DNA of 64,000 bases, from NCBI GenBank assembly GCA_002049455.2, contig KV918762.1, positions 496,001-560,000 of the forward strand, given 5' to 3'. The DNA is from Porphyra umbilicalis (taxonomy: Eukaryota > Rhodophyta > Bangiophyceae > Bangiales > Bangiaceae). The position numbers and the translations under genes are program-made. This document shows, one piece after another, positions 31,320 through 42,988 of this stretch (positions within the stretch are counted from its first letter, which is position 1; every line of letters begins with the position of its first letter). Under the pieces are notes generated by a model. That model did not search any database. It was given only the letters and a program-made list of their open reading frames with translations, and was not told the origin of the DNA.

Positions 31320-32230
31320 TCGTTCCTGTCGTATTCTTATCTGCATCCCCTCCATCCCACGCATTCTCTCCAGCTCGCACGGGGGCGGGGGGGAGTCACT
31401 CTACGACGGGCCGGACGACGTTTGCAGTCGCTGGACTAGTGGTGGTGGCGATTGGGTGGGGATCCACACTGGCGCAGTGTGGATAGTGTGACGCGCGCGG
31501 TGGGTGGGTGGTGGATGGGTTGGATGAACTGACCACGTACTTCTTTTTCGTGTTCGCTCGCCCGTCCCCCATGTATCCTTACCATGCATATGTGCGATGG
31601 CTTCCTCTTTCTTGGCTTCTGTTTCTTTGCAAACCAATGGGTGTTGCTGACATCGAAGTCGAGTAACTTGTGTCATACGCACATGCATGCGTGGTGTCCG
31701 CGAGTCGCTGACATGGTGAGCTTGCTGTTGTCCGGTGGCCTGTAGCTCTGTCAGAGTTTGCGGCTGTGTGCAGTTAGCTACATGTCTGCGTGACTCTGTA
31801 GCACACCGTGGCTTTCTTATCGATTTCGTGTCTGCTCTGCCACCCGTGCCCGCGCCGAGCAACAATAAAGCGACCGTGTCTTTCAATGCATCTTTGGCAT
31901 GTATCCTCAATGCTGGCCGGTGTCACATCCTTTCCTCCGTCAGGGTCTTGCTCCACTTCTTCCCCGAGACCTCCGAGGGATCATTGCGGCGAGTCTCGCA
32001 ACATATGTCTCGAAGGATGTGAACTTCTCCTTAAAGATTGGGCAAAGAGGAGTTATGTACTCATTTTCGATCTCTCTCTGAACGCAAAGGGGTCGAGCAG
32101 CAATACGGTTCGGCCTTGTTGCAGATACCTTGGAACCTGACACGAGATTTCATCAACGCGCTGTGACCGGTGCTGTTGCCCACATTCTCTAAGTTTGCCG
32201 GTAGCTGCCTGAGGTGCCTGTGGGTGTGGG
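31320..32230. other. No gene recognised
   Basis: Mixed composition with short overlapping ORFs on both strands (for example 31401-31910 minus and 31735-32140 plus) and no motif that would favour one. Confidence 0.5.
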
Positions 32231-32231
32231 C

Positions 32232-32290
32232 GCGTGCCAACCCTGAGGTCTGTTTGATTGGTCAAATGGCCGCATTTCAACCCTGAGGTG
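32232..32290. repeat. Short module with doubled AACCCTGAGGT, copy 2
   Basis: Reverse complement of the 25226-25285 module: AACCCTGAGGT, TTTGATTGGTC, AACCCTGAGGT. It directly precedes a truncated TTGCTGACCTCC element. Confidence 0.7.
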
Positions 32291-32310
32291 CCGAGTGTTT
32301 AACCATGTAC

Positions 32311-32582
32311 CACGCAGAGCCTTTGCAACCCACAATGAGATTTCCTGAGATTTTTTGGGCGCTTGCTTGGGCGTGAAGAGGGCATGGACAGAGTTCTGGG
32401 CCAGACCTGTGATTTCTCATGAGATCAACAAATTTCTTCAGATTTCTTGAGATCCTGATGTGCGTTTCCAGTGCGCAGAGCTGCATGGGGAGATCATGAT
32501 TCCTAGCCTTTCCATTGGTCCACCTACGCTGTTGAATGATTGCAACCACTCTGCAACCGCCATTTTTTGGAGGTCAGCAATA
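32311..32582 (+). repeat. TTGCTGACCTCC-TIR element, right half
   Basis: Aligns with 35438-35722 (TGAGATTTCCTGAGATTTTT, TGATGTGCG, CCTTTCCATTGGTCCACC, GCAACCGCCATTTTT) and ends GGAGGTCAGCAATA. The left half is absent. Confidence 0.9.
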
Positions 32583-32615
32583 TATGTGTGCTTCACTATA
32601 TTGCTAACCCCCAAA

Positions 32616-33156
32616 ATTCCAGGCACGTACGTGCAATACCCTGGCCTTCAGGGCGGTGACGCGCTCGGCGACGCAAAGATACAGGGTAAGCCGGCCGGCT
32701 CCATGGCCGCCAGCACGCACGGGGGCACGTGCAGCCACGTTGCCGTGGCGGGGGGGGCGTGGGGCGGGGAAAGGGGTGCCGCCGCCGCCGCCGCGGCGGC
32801 GGCGGCCCGCCGGCGAGGTGCAACGCCTACGGGCGGGGCCGTCACCCCGCCGCGCAGCGCACCTGCGCGCGGCCGACAGGGCGCACGGGCGGGCGGATGG
32901 GATCGACCACCGCGCGACGGGGCGCCTTTAACCGTGCCGCGAGATCGCGTTAGAAACCACCGACGTGCCGCCGCAACAGAAACCGGCGCGCAGGCACGAT
33001 CACCCGCGGGTCCTCGCGGGCGCGTCGAACCCCGGAAGTCGCTGCACGCGGTCGCCGTGCGCAACTCGGGGCTGTGGGGGGGGGCAGGGGGGCAGGCGCC
33101 GTCTGGGCCCTGTGACCCTTGTGGCAGGACAGTCCTACTCAGCCGCGTAACTCTAT
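32616..33156 (+). repeat. Copy C of the CCCTGGCCTT family, 3' truncated
   Basis: Begins ATTCCAGGCACGTACGTGC (containing the 12-bp palindrome GCACGTACGTGC), TIR at 32639, and continues to CCGCGTAACTCTATT. The last ~150 bases are missing. It starts 33 bases after the right end of the other TIR family. Confidence 0.9.
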
Positions 33157-33159
33157 TAA

Positions 33160-34940
33160 AGAGGGCGCAAGCGCAACGAACAGCCTCGGCAAGTATGCAA
33201 AGAGACAACCCACTGAGAGAGGCCGCATATTGAATAAGACAAGTACTGTCATGGTCTGCCACAACACGGCACAGGCCCACCAGATGACACACGCCTTCTC
33301 CGTCTTCTTCCTCACTGAATACAAAGCTTGGCAGTGGCCGCCGTCCCCACAGCAGCCACTGCCGTCACTAAAAAGCAGCGGGGCAGCCGCGCCATCGCGC
33401 GCAAACAGCCGGCAACAACACCACTGCCGCGTACTCGCGGCGTAGGTGCCGACTGCGCATACGCAGGGCGCACCAACGGGTCGACAGCGGGCGGAGTCGA
33501 CGCGCCACCCCTCCCGTTTCCACGTGATACCACCCGCGTGGCAATCCAGAAAAGCCCCTTACCCCCTACATCGGCGCGGCGACGAGCAGCAGCGCCGACC
33601 GCGACGCCGCTCCCCGAGCGACCCGCCGTTGTCGACGCACGCTTGCGCCTGCGACGGTGGCGGCCCGCCGCTGCTGTCCATCCCCGCTCCCCCCCCCCCC
33701 CCGCCGACGAAACTGAGCGGCGGGGTGACGACGACCCCAAACTTGACTGCGTACAGCAACCCCCCCGACGCCGTCCTCCCCGCCACTCGGTGCCCGTCGG
33801 GTGACACGTGCACCGCGTCGGCATAGCCGGCGGCGGTGGCGGCGCTGTGAACCCTAACTGGTGTTGGATCAATTAGGCAGTTTGAGAGATTGTGGGAGCC
33901 ACAATACTTTTATGAACACCCCCTGAAGGGGCACTGAGCCCCGCTTTTCACCACAATTTTTGTGATCGCATGTTGCACCGCCCATTGACTGGCAAGCTTT
34001 ACACTGCCAGGCGCTCCTCCATGTCAAGAAAAACAACCTTTGCTCACCCCGTTGGCGTCCCTCTCGGCGACGGGCTGGGGCACCCACTGTGCCAACCCCC
34101 CACCACCTCAACCGCCGACGTCGCCGCCACCGCCTTCGGACAAGAGGGGGTTGAGCCGCCGCAGAGCGCGCAGGATGGTGGCGGGGTTGGGTCGGGGCAG
34201 CCGCCCAGTCCGCCGCCGACGGCGGCGCCACCGCCGGCCGAGAGGGGGGATGTCGACCGCCGCCGCCGCGCGTCGCCGGCGGTCGCCGCCCCCGGCGAGG
34301 CGGTCGTGGCCGGCGCTGATGGCAGCGCCGTCGGGTCACCGCCGCGAGTGGCGGTGGCGGCGGGGGTGGCCGCCGCCGTGCCCGCAGAGGCCGGAGCGAC
34401 CGCCGCCCCCGCCGCTCCGTCCGCGGCGACGGCACTCTGATTGTTCCGCCGGTGCTCAGGCCGTCGCCGGCAGAGCGTCCTTCGCGACCGCCGCCGCTGG
34501 CGTCGGCCGCCGCCGCCGCCGACCGCCGCCAGCGTCGACAGCCGCCGCCGCCGCCGCCGCCACAGCTCCACCCCTGCCGCGGTGGTGGTGCGACCACCCG
34601 CGCCCACTGGCGACGCCGCAGCGGGGACGGTTGGTGCCGCGAGGAGGGGGTGGCGCAGCCACCGCTTGCCGCACCGACGGCGGGCGAACGCGCCACGACG
34701 GCAACACCAGGTGTTCGCGCCCACACGCCATCCCGCACGCGCGGAGACGGCAGCAACGCCACGCTCGCCGAAGTGGCCATCGTTTCCATCAGTCGGCTTC
34801 GTCGCCTCGGCCGCGGCGGCGGCGGCCGCCGCCGCCACCGTGTCGCGCCCACACCTTGGCGAACGTCGGCGGTAGAAAGGCAGGGCCGAGCCCAACCCAT
34901 CCCCTCTTCACAGTCTGACCGCCCCGGACAACCCTGACGG
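33160..34940. other. Low-complexity GC region, no gene assigned
   Basis: From 33312 to 34948 all frames on both strands are long and Ala/Pro/Arg-rich. The plus frame 33970-34440 (SRKTTFAHPVGVPLGDG, ending in TGA) and the minus frames 33312-33872 and 34044-34895 are equally plausible, and none shows a domain. An AT-richer segment at 33860-33965 (CACAATACTTTTATG, ACCACAATTTTTGTG) separates two GC blocks and could be an element end. Confidence 0.4.
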
Positions 34941-35080
34941 TGTAACATGTACCCTTGAGTCTCTGTCGTGCTACCGCAGACACGTTACACAAGCGCACCA
35001 AAGAATTTGAAAGAGCGTCGGCAATCTTTGAATGTCTCCAGACAGGTGATGGCAGACGACAGGCGGTTTTGGCCATTCTG

Positions 35081-35134
35081 ACTAGTACAGCCGAGTGCCT
35101 CGGCTGGACTAGTACAGCCGAGTGCCTCGGCTGG
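35081..35134. repeat. Tandem duplication of a hairpin
   Basis: Two identical 27-bp units. Each contains CAGCCGAG-TGC-CTCGGCTG, an 8-bp stem with a 3-base loop, preceded by ACTAGTA. It sits exactly at the truncated left edge of the next repeat. Confidence 0.95.
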
Positions 35135-35298
35135 ATTCGCTTTTAGCGTCATCTCGACCCTTGCAACGCTGACACGCCCTCAGATCCCTGAGGACACTAA
35201 TGCAGGCTGTCACCTCTGAAACGGAAAGCAAGTCCCTTGATCTAAGTATATGTGTGCATCACTACACTTTGAGAGCACCCTGTCCTAAAGGCCAGGGA
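35135..35298 (+). repeat. Fragment D of the CCCTGGCCTT family (3' end)
   Basis: Runs from ATTCGCTTTTAGCGTCATC to the intact 3' TIR AAAGGCCAGGGAA. Confidence 0.9.
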
Positions 35299-35300
35299 AA

Positions 35301-35722
35301 TGGCGGTTGTAGAGAGAAGGGAGCGTCAGGGCATAGAAATGAAGTCGGATTGGCTGTTCGACCAGCCACGATCGAACTATTGGCTAAGAGTTGCCGCCAG
35401 TAATCTTGCTAGCCAATCACCGTGTCTTGCAGGAGTCACGCAGAGCCATTGCAAACCACAATGAGATTTCCTGAGATTTTTGAGCCGCTTGCTTGGGCCT
35501 GGAGAGGGCATGGAGAGGGTTCTGGGCCAGACCTGTGATTTTTCATGAGATCAACAAATTTCTGCAGATTTCTCAAGATCCTGATGTGCGGTTTCAGTGC
35601 GCACAGCTGCATGGGGAGACTCTGTATGGAACTCAGATTATTCCTAGCCTTTCCATTGGTCCACCTACGCTGTTGAATGATTGCAACCACTTTGCAACCG
35701 CCATTTTTAGGAGGTCAGCAAT
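35301..35722 (+). repeat. TTGCTGACCTCC-TIR element, most complete copy
   Basis: Left inner TIR TGGCGGTTGTAGAG and right TIR TGCAACCGCCATTTTTAGG then AGGTCAGCAATA, read inward as TATTGCTGACCTCC...TGGCGGTTGCA. The outermost left ~15 bases are replaced by the end of the preceding family. About 420 bp, no ORF, hence a MITE. Confidence 0.85.
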
Positions 35723-35723
35723 A

Positions 35724-35760
35724 CAGTCTTTCTCCATTCTTGTCGCTTCCGTTCTTGTCC
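35724..35760 (+). repeat. Isolated pogo-family terminal repeat
   Basis: TA then CAGTCTTTCTCCATTCTTGT, matching the right end of the complete pogo element (55743, reverse complement) for 20 bases. It abuts the end of the TTGCTGACCTCC element. No partner end is visible, so this is a truncated copy. Confidence 0.8.
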
Positions 35761-35983
35761 AGCGGGGGATAGCAACGAACGAGGTGGACCGGCCTCTACG
35801 GTACAATCAACGGCGATCGTGGCTCCCGATCTTTGTCTCCTGCACGAAAAATATGGGATACTTTCTGATCGTACGATCGTCATTGAGGGTGGGCATTGGA
35901 AAAAGATTGTACTTTGAAGACTTCTTTTCCTCAAGTCCAAAGAATTTTGCAATACTTCAAAAAAAGCAATCCAAAACTGGCGG

Positions 35984-38664
35984 CTACACCTGCCCCCCCT
36001 GGTGCCCGCCGCCCCACATGCCACCAAGCCAGACGCCACGGTGGCAATTCGGGCCCATGACCATCTGGCCTGGTGCCACACCGCCGTCGCCGCCGCCAAC
36101 ACCGTAGCCGGTGCTGCAGCCACCGCCGCCCCGGTCTCCCAGCGACGCGCCGCCCGATAGCGGCGGCGGTGGCGGCTGCTGCGGGGGTACACCACCACCC
36201 CCCACCCACTGCAGGTGCATCCCCACCGCCCCCTTTGCCCCCTCCCTTGCCAGCGGCTGCTGCGGCTGCGCGCCGCCCCCACTCACGCACTGCGGGTGCA
36301 TCCCCACCACCCCCGCAGTCCCATCCAATCCCAGCGGCTGCGGCGGAGGCACGCCGCCACCACGCACCCACTGCGGGTGCATCCCCACCGCCCCCTCTAC
36401 CCCCTCCCTTGCCAGCGGCTGCTGCGGCTGCGCGCCGCCTCCACCCACCCACTGCGGGTGCATCCCCACCACCCCCGCAGTCCCATCCAATCCCAGCGGC
36501 TGCTGCGGAGGCACGCCGCCACCACGCACCCACTGCGGGTGCATCCCCACCGCCCCCGCAGTCCCATGCAATCCCAGCGGCTGCTGCGGCGGTGCGCCGA
36601 CCCCACCCACCCACTGAGGGTGCATCCCCTCCATCCCCTCCCCCCCCTCCCTTCCCAGCGGCTGCTGCGGAGGCGCGTCACTCCCCCCCTCCCACTGCAG
36701 GTGCAGCACCCCCCCCCTCATCACCCCCTCCCTGCCCCCCTGCGACTGGAAGTGGGCCACCTGCAGCGCGTCGCTCGTTTCGACCACCCGCGCCCGCAGC
36801 CTGCGGTTCATGGCCGCAAACTGCGCCGCCGACCGCGTGAGCTCCCGGACGCGCGCGCGGAGCGAGTCATTCTCGGCGGTCATCGACACGACCTTTTGTT
36901 TGGCCTTGAACCGCGCCTTGCGTGACGACTCCTTGTTGCGCGCCGCACGTTCGACGCGCTGCGCTTCCGCGCGCGCCTTTTCGTCGGTGAGGGTAGGGGT
37001 GAGCCTGCAGGGGGCGGGGGTCGCCGACAGATCCACCAAAAAGGGGTGGAAGGGGAGCAACGGCCCGGCGCCGCCGCCGCACGCGGGGCCCCCCGGCCCC
37101 ACAAAGGCGCCAGCGGCGGGCGCGGCGGGCGCGGCGGCACCGTGGAACCCCACCCGGCCGCCGTCGCCACTGTCGCGGCCGCCGATGCCGCCGCTGCTGA
37201 TGCCGTCGTTGACGGGGGTGAGATGAGGGTCGAAGCCGCAGCTGCCGTAGGCGAGGCCGTTCGTGGCTCCTGCAGGGGTCGAGCCGTAGGCAGGGCCACT
37301 GGGAGCGGACGGCCGTGGCGCAGCTGCCGGCGCTGCCAGCGGCGGCAACAACGGGGGCATGCCCAGCGGCGGCTGCACGACGCCTGGCGGCTCTCGGCGA
37401 CAGCGCTTGGTCCGATCCGTCCACTGTCGCTCCTCGGGCGGCACCGCGTCGCCATTGTCGGCGTTGACCGCCAGGTGCGCTGCAATCGTGTCAAAGCCGA
37501 AGACGCCGGACGCGGAGTCGACACCGCCGCCGCTGCGGGGTGGGTGGGTGGGCTCCGCGTCGAGCAGAGGGGCGGGTTTGACCCACCGCCGCCCGCGTCC
37601 GAGGCCGCCGCCGCCGCCGCGACCGCGGCGGCCGCCGCGGCCGCGAGGGCGGGTGACACCCCTCCGGTCAATGGTCGTCGTCGTTGACGCCTCGGTGGGC
37701 CCCCCGGAGTTGAGTGACGCGAGCAGTTCTGGTGCCGGCAGTGGCAGGTTCGGGGCGCCCGCCCCTCCCCCACCCCCCCCCCTGTAGAGCGTGTCAGCGT
37801 CCCCCCCCCCCCCGGCGGCGACGGCCGCGCCGGCAGCCGCATCGGCGCCGGCGCCGTCATGCTGATCGGCGTCAACCCCGAGTGCCGCGGCAAAAACTCG
37901 ACGAGGCGCCGGCCGGCGGTGGCGGGGCTCCCCCCACTTCCGGCCAGTGGTGGAAAGCAGAAAAAGTTGCCGCCGCCGCTGACCGACGGTGGGCCGACAC
38001 CAGTGGGGAAGCCGCTCATGCCCGCCACACCCTCTGGGGCGCCGCAGACCGCCACCCCCCCCATCCCACCCCCCCCGCCCCCCTCTGACGTGTAGGTGAG
38101 GCTCAAGTCAGGCGCCGCCGCGGGCGACACGGTGGACGACGCGAGCAGTGGGGGCTCATCGAGTGGGCAGCTTGGGTAAGTGCCGCCGTCGACTGCGCCA
38201 TAGCCGCCGGATAGGGGCGTCGGCGTCGCAAACATGCTCCCACCGACGGTTGACAGGCCGCCGAGCGGCGTGCGGCAGGGAAGGGCAGAAGGCAGCGCCG
38301 CCGCCCCAAACCCGTGCGGGGAGGGAGACACGCCCCCGCCCGCCGCCGTCGTGGGCGGGTGGAGTGGCGCGAGCACGCCGTCCGTGATGCACCCGCCGCC
38401 CCCGCCCGACCGCCCCAAGCCGGGGGACAGCACAAACGTCGGGCCACCGCCGCCGCCGCTGCCGCTGCCGTCATCGGCAACGCCGTCGGCGCGGCCGGCG
38501 GCGGCGCCGCTGCCGCCAATCGGCCCAAACTTTTGGCCGAGGGCGTGCCCCGCCGGCAATTCGAGGACGCCGAGGCGGCGGTGGCACGGCACGCCGCCGC
38601 GAGGGAGGGGATTGGCCGCCCGTGGGGTGACGCCATCGCGCCAGGTGCTGTTGTCCACGTCCAT
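35984..38664 (-). CDS. bZIP transcription factor with a 27-residue repeat tail
   Basis: ATG at 38664 (MDVDNSTWRDGV) opens a Gly/Pro-rich frame that passes FGPIGGSGAAAG and YPSCPLDEPPLLAS. Near 37780-37813, where there are two long C runs, the frame must change by one base to continue as LPLPAPELLASLN, GVFGFDTIAAHLAVNADNGD and the bZIP domain at about 36830-36975. The basic region RNKESSRKARFKAKQK keeps the invariant N-x7-R spacing, followed by a zipper-like helix (ENDSLRARVRELTRS, MNRRLRARV). bZIP proteins bind DNA as dimers in the nucleus. The C-terminus is seven tandem 27-residue repeats and ends in TAG. The frame change may be a homopolymer miscount rather than a mutation. Likely a host gene. 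Confidence 0.75.
36115..36720 (-). repeat. 81-bp coding tandem repeat in the bZIP gene
   Basis: Seven units of consensus MHPQWVGGGGAPPQQPLG plus nine residues. Units alternate between endings LDGTAGVVG and AREGVEGAVG, so the array grew as 54-residue dimers. Confidence 0.9.
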
Positions 38665-39144
38665 GGTGAGCGGTGGGGAGGGTAGGGGCGGCGGGGGGAA
38701 GAACGGCTTGCGCCTCAAAAGAGATTGGGGGCGCGAACGAGAACCGACACGCTCGACCGTGGGACGGAGGTGTGTGAGTGCGCCGCGTACGGGAGCGGGA
38801 CGACGAGCGCGCGCAAGGCGGTGCGCGACCGCCCTCACGTTGATGGTGGTCGGGTGCAGACGCCGGTGGCGATCCAATGCCGCCACCCGCTGGCGGGCGC
38901 GCCTCAAAAAGGCGCGCCGCGGTGTGGTGCGTGGGAGGCTGCCAGGGCAGGCACGCGGTCGGAGATGGCACCTCCCCCGCCCCCCTCACGCACTCCCAAC
39001 GGTCCTCTCTGGTACAGCCGCGTGGTACGACCGCACCCTCACCCCCCCCCCCCGCTCCCAGGCGTAGGGTGCCTGCCGGAGGCGGCGCTGACCAGCGCCA
39101 CCACGCCGTGCGGCAGCGGTCACGGAGAGGCCGCGTCACGAGCT

Positions 39145-39182
<38 letters not shown>
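39145..39182. repeat. (GGC)n microsatellite
   Basis: About 12 uninterrupted GGC triplets, about 480 bp upstream of the bZIP start codon. Confidence 0.95.
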
Positions 39183-39189
39183 AGGAGCA

Positions 39190-40330
39190 AGGCCCTATCC
39201 ACTTGCACGGTACGGCACGCCAGGTGGCATGCAAGAACGCGGGGCGGCCCCGGCATGCGAGCAAGAGAGACGCAGCGCGCTCAAGCCCGGTGCGTCGCTG
39301 TGGCAGGCTCGCTGCCCCCCCCACCCCCCCCGCCCCGCGCTGTCACCGCCACCACACACCGCGCTCGACCCGTCGCTGGCGGACACGAAAGCTCACGGGG
39401 GTGGTTTGGGCTCGCTCCTGGAGCGCGGCTCGCTCCCGCCACTGTCCGCCACAGCCTAGCATTTCGCAAGCAACGCCCGATTGGCGCCTCCCCCCCCCCT
39501 CCACCTCGACCATCTTTGCGCACCTTCCATCCGCCGTCTCTGAGTCTGGAGAGGTCGGCCCAGTTTCACCCCTCCTTTCAACGGGTGCAACATGCGGCGC
39601 TGTTGGCAGCGCCGTGCCGCCCCTCGTCAAGAGCGTTCCGCAGCGACCCGTGGCCAGGAGCGGATCAGTGATGCTGTGAGAAAAAACAAGAAAAAGGGCG
39701 ACAAGAAGCAAAAAACAACAGGTGGGCGTCCGTTGAGCCAACAGCGCAGAAGTGAGGTGCCGGTGTCTTGACAGTGGGTAACGAGAGATCAAGCGGCAGA
39801 CCGCTGGGCTGCTCGCTCCCTGCGCCACCCGTCGCCATATAAGGCGTAGAGGACGTGATCGGTCCCTCCATGAGGGCTATGTCCGATTTTCCAGCAGGGT
39901 TTGCTGCAAGAACACGCGACGGAAGAACGAATAGGAAGGTCTCTCCAGACGCTCACACCCTGTCGATCGGTGGTGCCGTTTGGTGAAGCGCGGTGCCATC
40001 TAGTGGCATCCCACGTTATATGGGGCTCATTCTGCGAACTCTCACCATTTGTCATAGTTGAGCCAATGCTGCACAGGATGTCCACAACGAAGAATGTTGC
40101 TCTATGTGCCACGCATCAAGTACACTCCACCAGTTCGTTGTTGTTTGGCTGATAATTCAACCTGCCCCGAAGGTTCTAAGCGCCTCGAGGAAGGGACGAG
40201 CAATTTGGCTGAACCCAGCGATGGTTAGTAGAATGTTCGATTCCCATTCGATTTTCATCAGTTACTTATCGAGAAAGCGCCTGGCACAGTTCCAAGCGTC
40301 ACGATCACATGGCAGCCTAAACGTAGTATT
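39190..40330. other. No gene recognised
   Basis: Upstream side of the bZIP gene. Short ORFs on both strands and C-rich runs at 39318-39335 and 39488-39500. Promoter elements may be here but none can be named. Confidence 0.45.
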
Positions 40331-40331
40331 T

Positions 40332-41036
40332 ATTCCAGGCTCGTGCGTGCAATACCCTGGCCTTCAGGGCGGTGGCGCGCTCGGCGACGCATCGACGCCG
40401 GGCACGCCGGCCGGCTCCACAGCCGCGAGTGCGCACGGGGGCACGTACAGCCACGTTGCCGTGGCGGGGGGCGCGTGGGGCCGGAAAAGAGGTACCGCCG
40501 CCGCCACCGCACGGCGGCGGCCCGCCGGCGTGGCGCGACGCCCACAAAAGGAGCCGTCACTCTGCCGCGCAGCGCACCTGCGCACGGTGGACGGGTCGGT
40601 CGATACGGCGCACGGGCGGGCGGGTGGAACCGACCGCGCGCGACGGGGCGCCTCTAATCGCGCCGCTCGATGGCGTCAGAAACCGCCGACAAGCCGCCGC
40701 AACAGAGGCCGGCGCGCAGGCACGATCACCCGCGGGTCATCGTGGGCGCGTCGAACCCCGGTAGTCGCTGCGCGCGGTTTCCGGGCGCAACTCGAGGGGA
40801 GCAGGGGGGCAGGGGCCGTCCGGAAACTGTGACCCCTGTGGCAGGACAGTCCTTCTCAGCCACGTAACTCCATTCGCTTTTAGCGTCATCCCGAACCTTG
40901 CAACACTGATACGCCCTCAGATCCCTGAGGACACGAATGCAGACTGCCACCTCTGAAACGGAGAGCAAGTCTCTTGATCTAAGTATATGTGTGCATCACT
41001 ACACGTTGAGAGCACCTTGTCCTAAAGGCCAGGGAA
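40332..41036 (+). repeat. Copy E of the CCCTGGCCTT family, full length
   Basis: Begins ATTCCAGGCTCGTGCGTGC. The inner TIRs CCCTGGCCTTCAGGG (40355) and CCTAAAGGCCAGGG (to 41034) pair with one or two mismatches. 705 bp. GC-rich first two thirds with GATCACCCGCGGGTCATCG and GTCGAACCCCGG, then an AT-richer end (AAGTATATGTGTGCATCAC). No conserved ORF, so non-autonomous. Confidence 0.92.
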
Positions 41037-41478
41037 CTACACCAGAAGCAGATCTCTCGCAGCCAGCAAGAGTACCTCTGCGCCCCCCGCAGCCGCCCAG
41101 CACCGCTGGCCTGATGGACGTCTCGTGCCGCCAACGCCTGTCACTATCATTGTGATACGGGTGTCTCGCTTGTTCCACGGACAGCTCAAGAAGCAGGATG
41201 AATTCAGAAAGAGCACTCCACGAACGAGAGGGCTACATTTGTCCCCCGATGGTTGATAGGAAGGACGGGAGCAGACGACCGTAGACCATTGGGGCTACAT
41301 CTATCCTTCATGGTGCGGCTTGGCCGTTTTCCGCGGCGCGGGCGCGGAAGTAGCTGTCCTCCGCGCGCCGGACGCGCTCGCGGCGGGCCGCCACGGCGGG
41401 GACGCGTGATGGCCTTACTCGTGCATCAATACGCGGTGGTGCGTCGAATGCTCTTCTGATGTAACTCGCATTGCCCTG
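41037..41478. other. Spacer between copies E and F
   Basis: Unique sequence in this window, no gene seen. Confidence 0.6.
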
Positions 41479-42182
41479 ATTCCAGACACGTACGTGCAAT
41501 ACCCTGGCCTTCAGGGAGGTGGCGCGCTCGGCGACGCATAGACACCGGGTAAGCCGGCCGGCTCCATGGCCGCGAGCACGCACGGGGGCACGTGCAGCCT
41601 CGTTGCCGTGGCGGGGGGAACGTGAGGCGGGGAAAGGGGTGCCGCCGCGGCCGCCGCGGTGGCGGTGGCCCGCCGGCGTGGTGCAACGCCTACAAGCGGG
41701 GACGTCACACCGCCGTGCAGCGCACCTGCGCGCGGCCGGCAAGGCGCACGGGCGGGCGGGTGGGATCGACCACCGCGCGACGGGGCGCCTCTAATCGTGC
41801 CGCGGGATGGCGTTACAAACCGCCGACGTGCCGCCGCAGCAGAAGCTGGCGCGCAGGCACGATCACCCGCGGGTCATCGAGGGCGCGTCGAACCCCGGAA
41901 GTCGCTGCACGCGGTCGCCGCGCGCAACTCGGGGCGGTGGGGGGGCGCAGGGGGGCAGGCTCTGTCTGGGCCCTGTGACCCTTGTGGCAGGACAGTCCTT
42001 CTCAGCCGCGTAACTCTATTCGCTTTTAGCGTCATCGCGACCCTTCCAACGCTGACACGCCCTCAGATCCCTGAGGACAGAAATGCATACTGCCACCTCT
42101 GAAACGGAGAGCAATTCCCTTGATCTGAGTATATATGTGCATCACTACACTTTGAGAGCACCCTGTCCTAAAGGCCAGGGAA
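41479..42182 (+). repeat. Copy F of the CCCTGGCCTT family, full length
   Basis: Begins ATTCCAGACACGTACGTGC, TIR at 41502, and ends CCTAAAGGCCAGGGAA. Same orientation as copy E. No target duplication can be recognised at either copy. Confidence 0.92.
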
Positions 42183-42988
42183 CTTCCCCAATTGTCGTGC
42201 AAGAGTCCTGCACGTGGCCGTGTCTACCACGGTTGATGGAACTGGTAAATGAAGCAAACTTTACTGCACAATGTTTCAGCGATAGTTCTGGCGTTTCATC
42301 CCTAGCTTGGTGAGTTTCAAGCCTGCGGTCAGCGGTCGAACGCATCGATTCGTTGTATTCGGATGCCCTCAAAACGGCCTATGTACTCTAGAGTGGCGAG
42401 TTTCGCGGCGCAGAGCAGCTCCATTAAGTCGAGCTCCTACGTATGAAGAATTACATGAAGAAAAGTCTATGTTCAGTGTCTTAGGATGGATGTGGCGCGA
42501 CGACTATGCCCAATCGACTCACTATGCGGTTCGGTCATAGGATCCAGTCGCGACCCGCATCCTCAGTGAAGAACGCTTAAAATGGTATATTCAGCGGCGG
42601 ACGGCCGGCGCCTCTGAGGCTTCGCGCGACTGCACAGTCGTGTGCACTCGATGGTCACGGATGGGGATGAGTCGTGGCGTTGCACAGCCGCGGACCTTCC
42701 ACTTGGTCGCGGGCTACGGGTATTCAGAGCACGTCTATCGGTGCGCCATACCGCCTTGTCAGATGGCATTCTGGCGATGAGGCTTCTCCGTCGGATCCCC
42801 AAAATGCTATTCGCCATCTCCATATTGTCGCCGTCGCGAAAATGTACCACGTACTGAAAACATGCTAGGGAACTTGGCCAGCAGTATTGCAGGTTGACCT
42901 GAAACGGTCCCAAATGGGCCCCCAGTACGATATTCGCCGTTTTTGTCGCGTACAGTACTGGACCTCTGTTCTCCACAGTGTTCTTCCA
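42183..42988. other. Spacer between copies F and G
   Basis: Balanced composition, short ORFs only, nothing recognised. Confidence 0.6.

Noticed and set aside
33312-34948. Two overlapping Ala/Pro/Arg-rich genes on opposite strands
   Set aside because: No strand is favoured by motifs, start context or introns.
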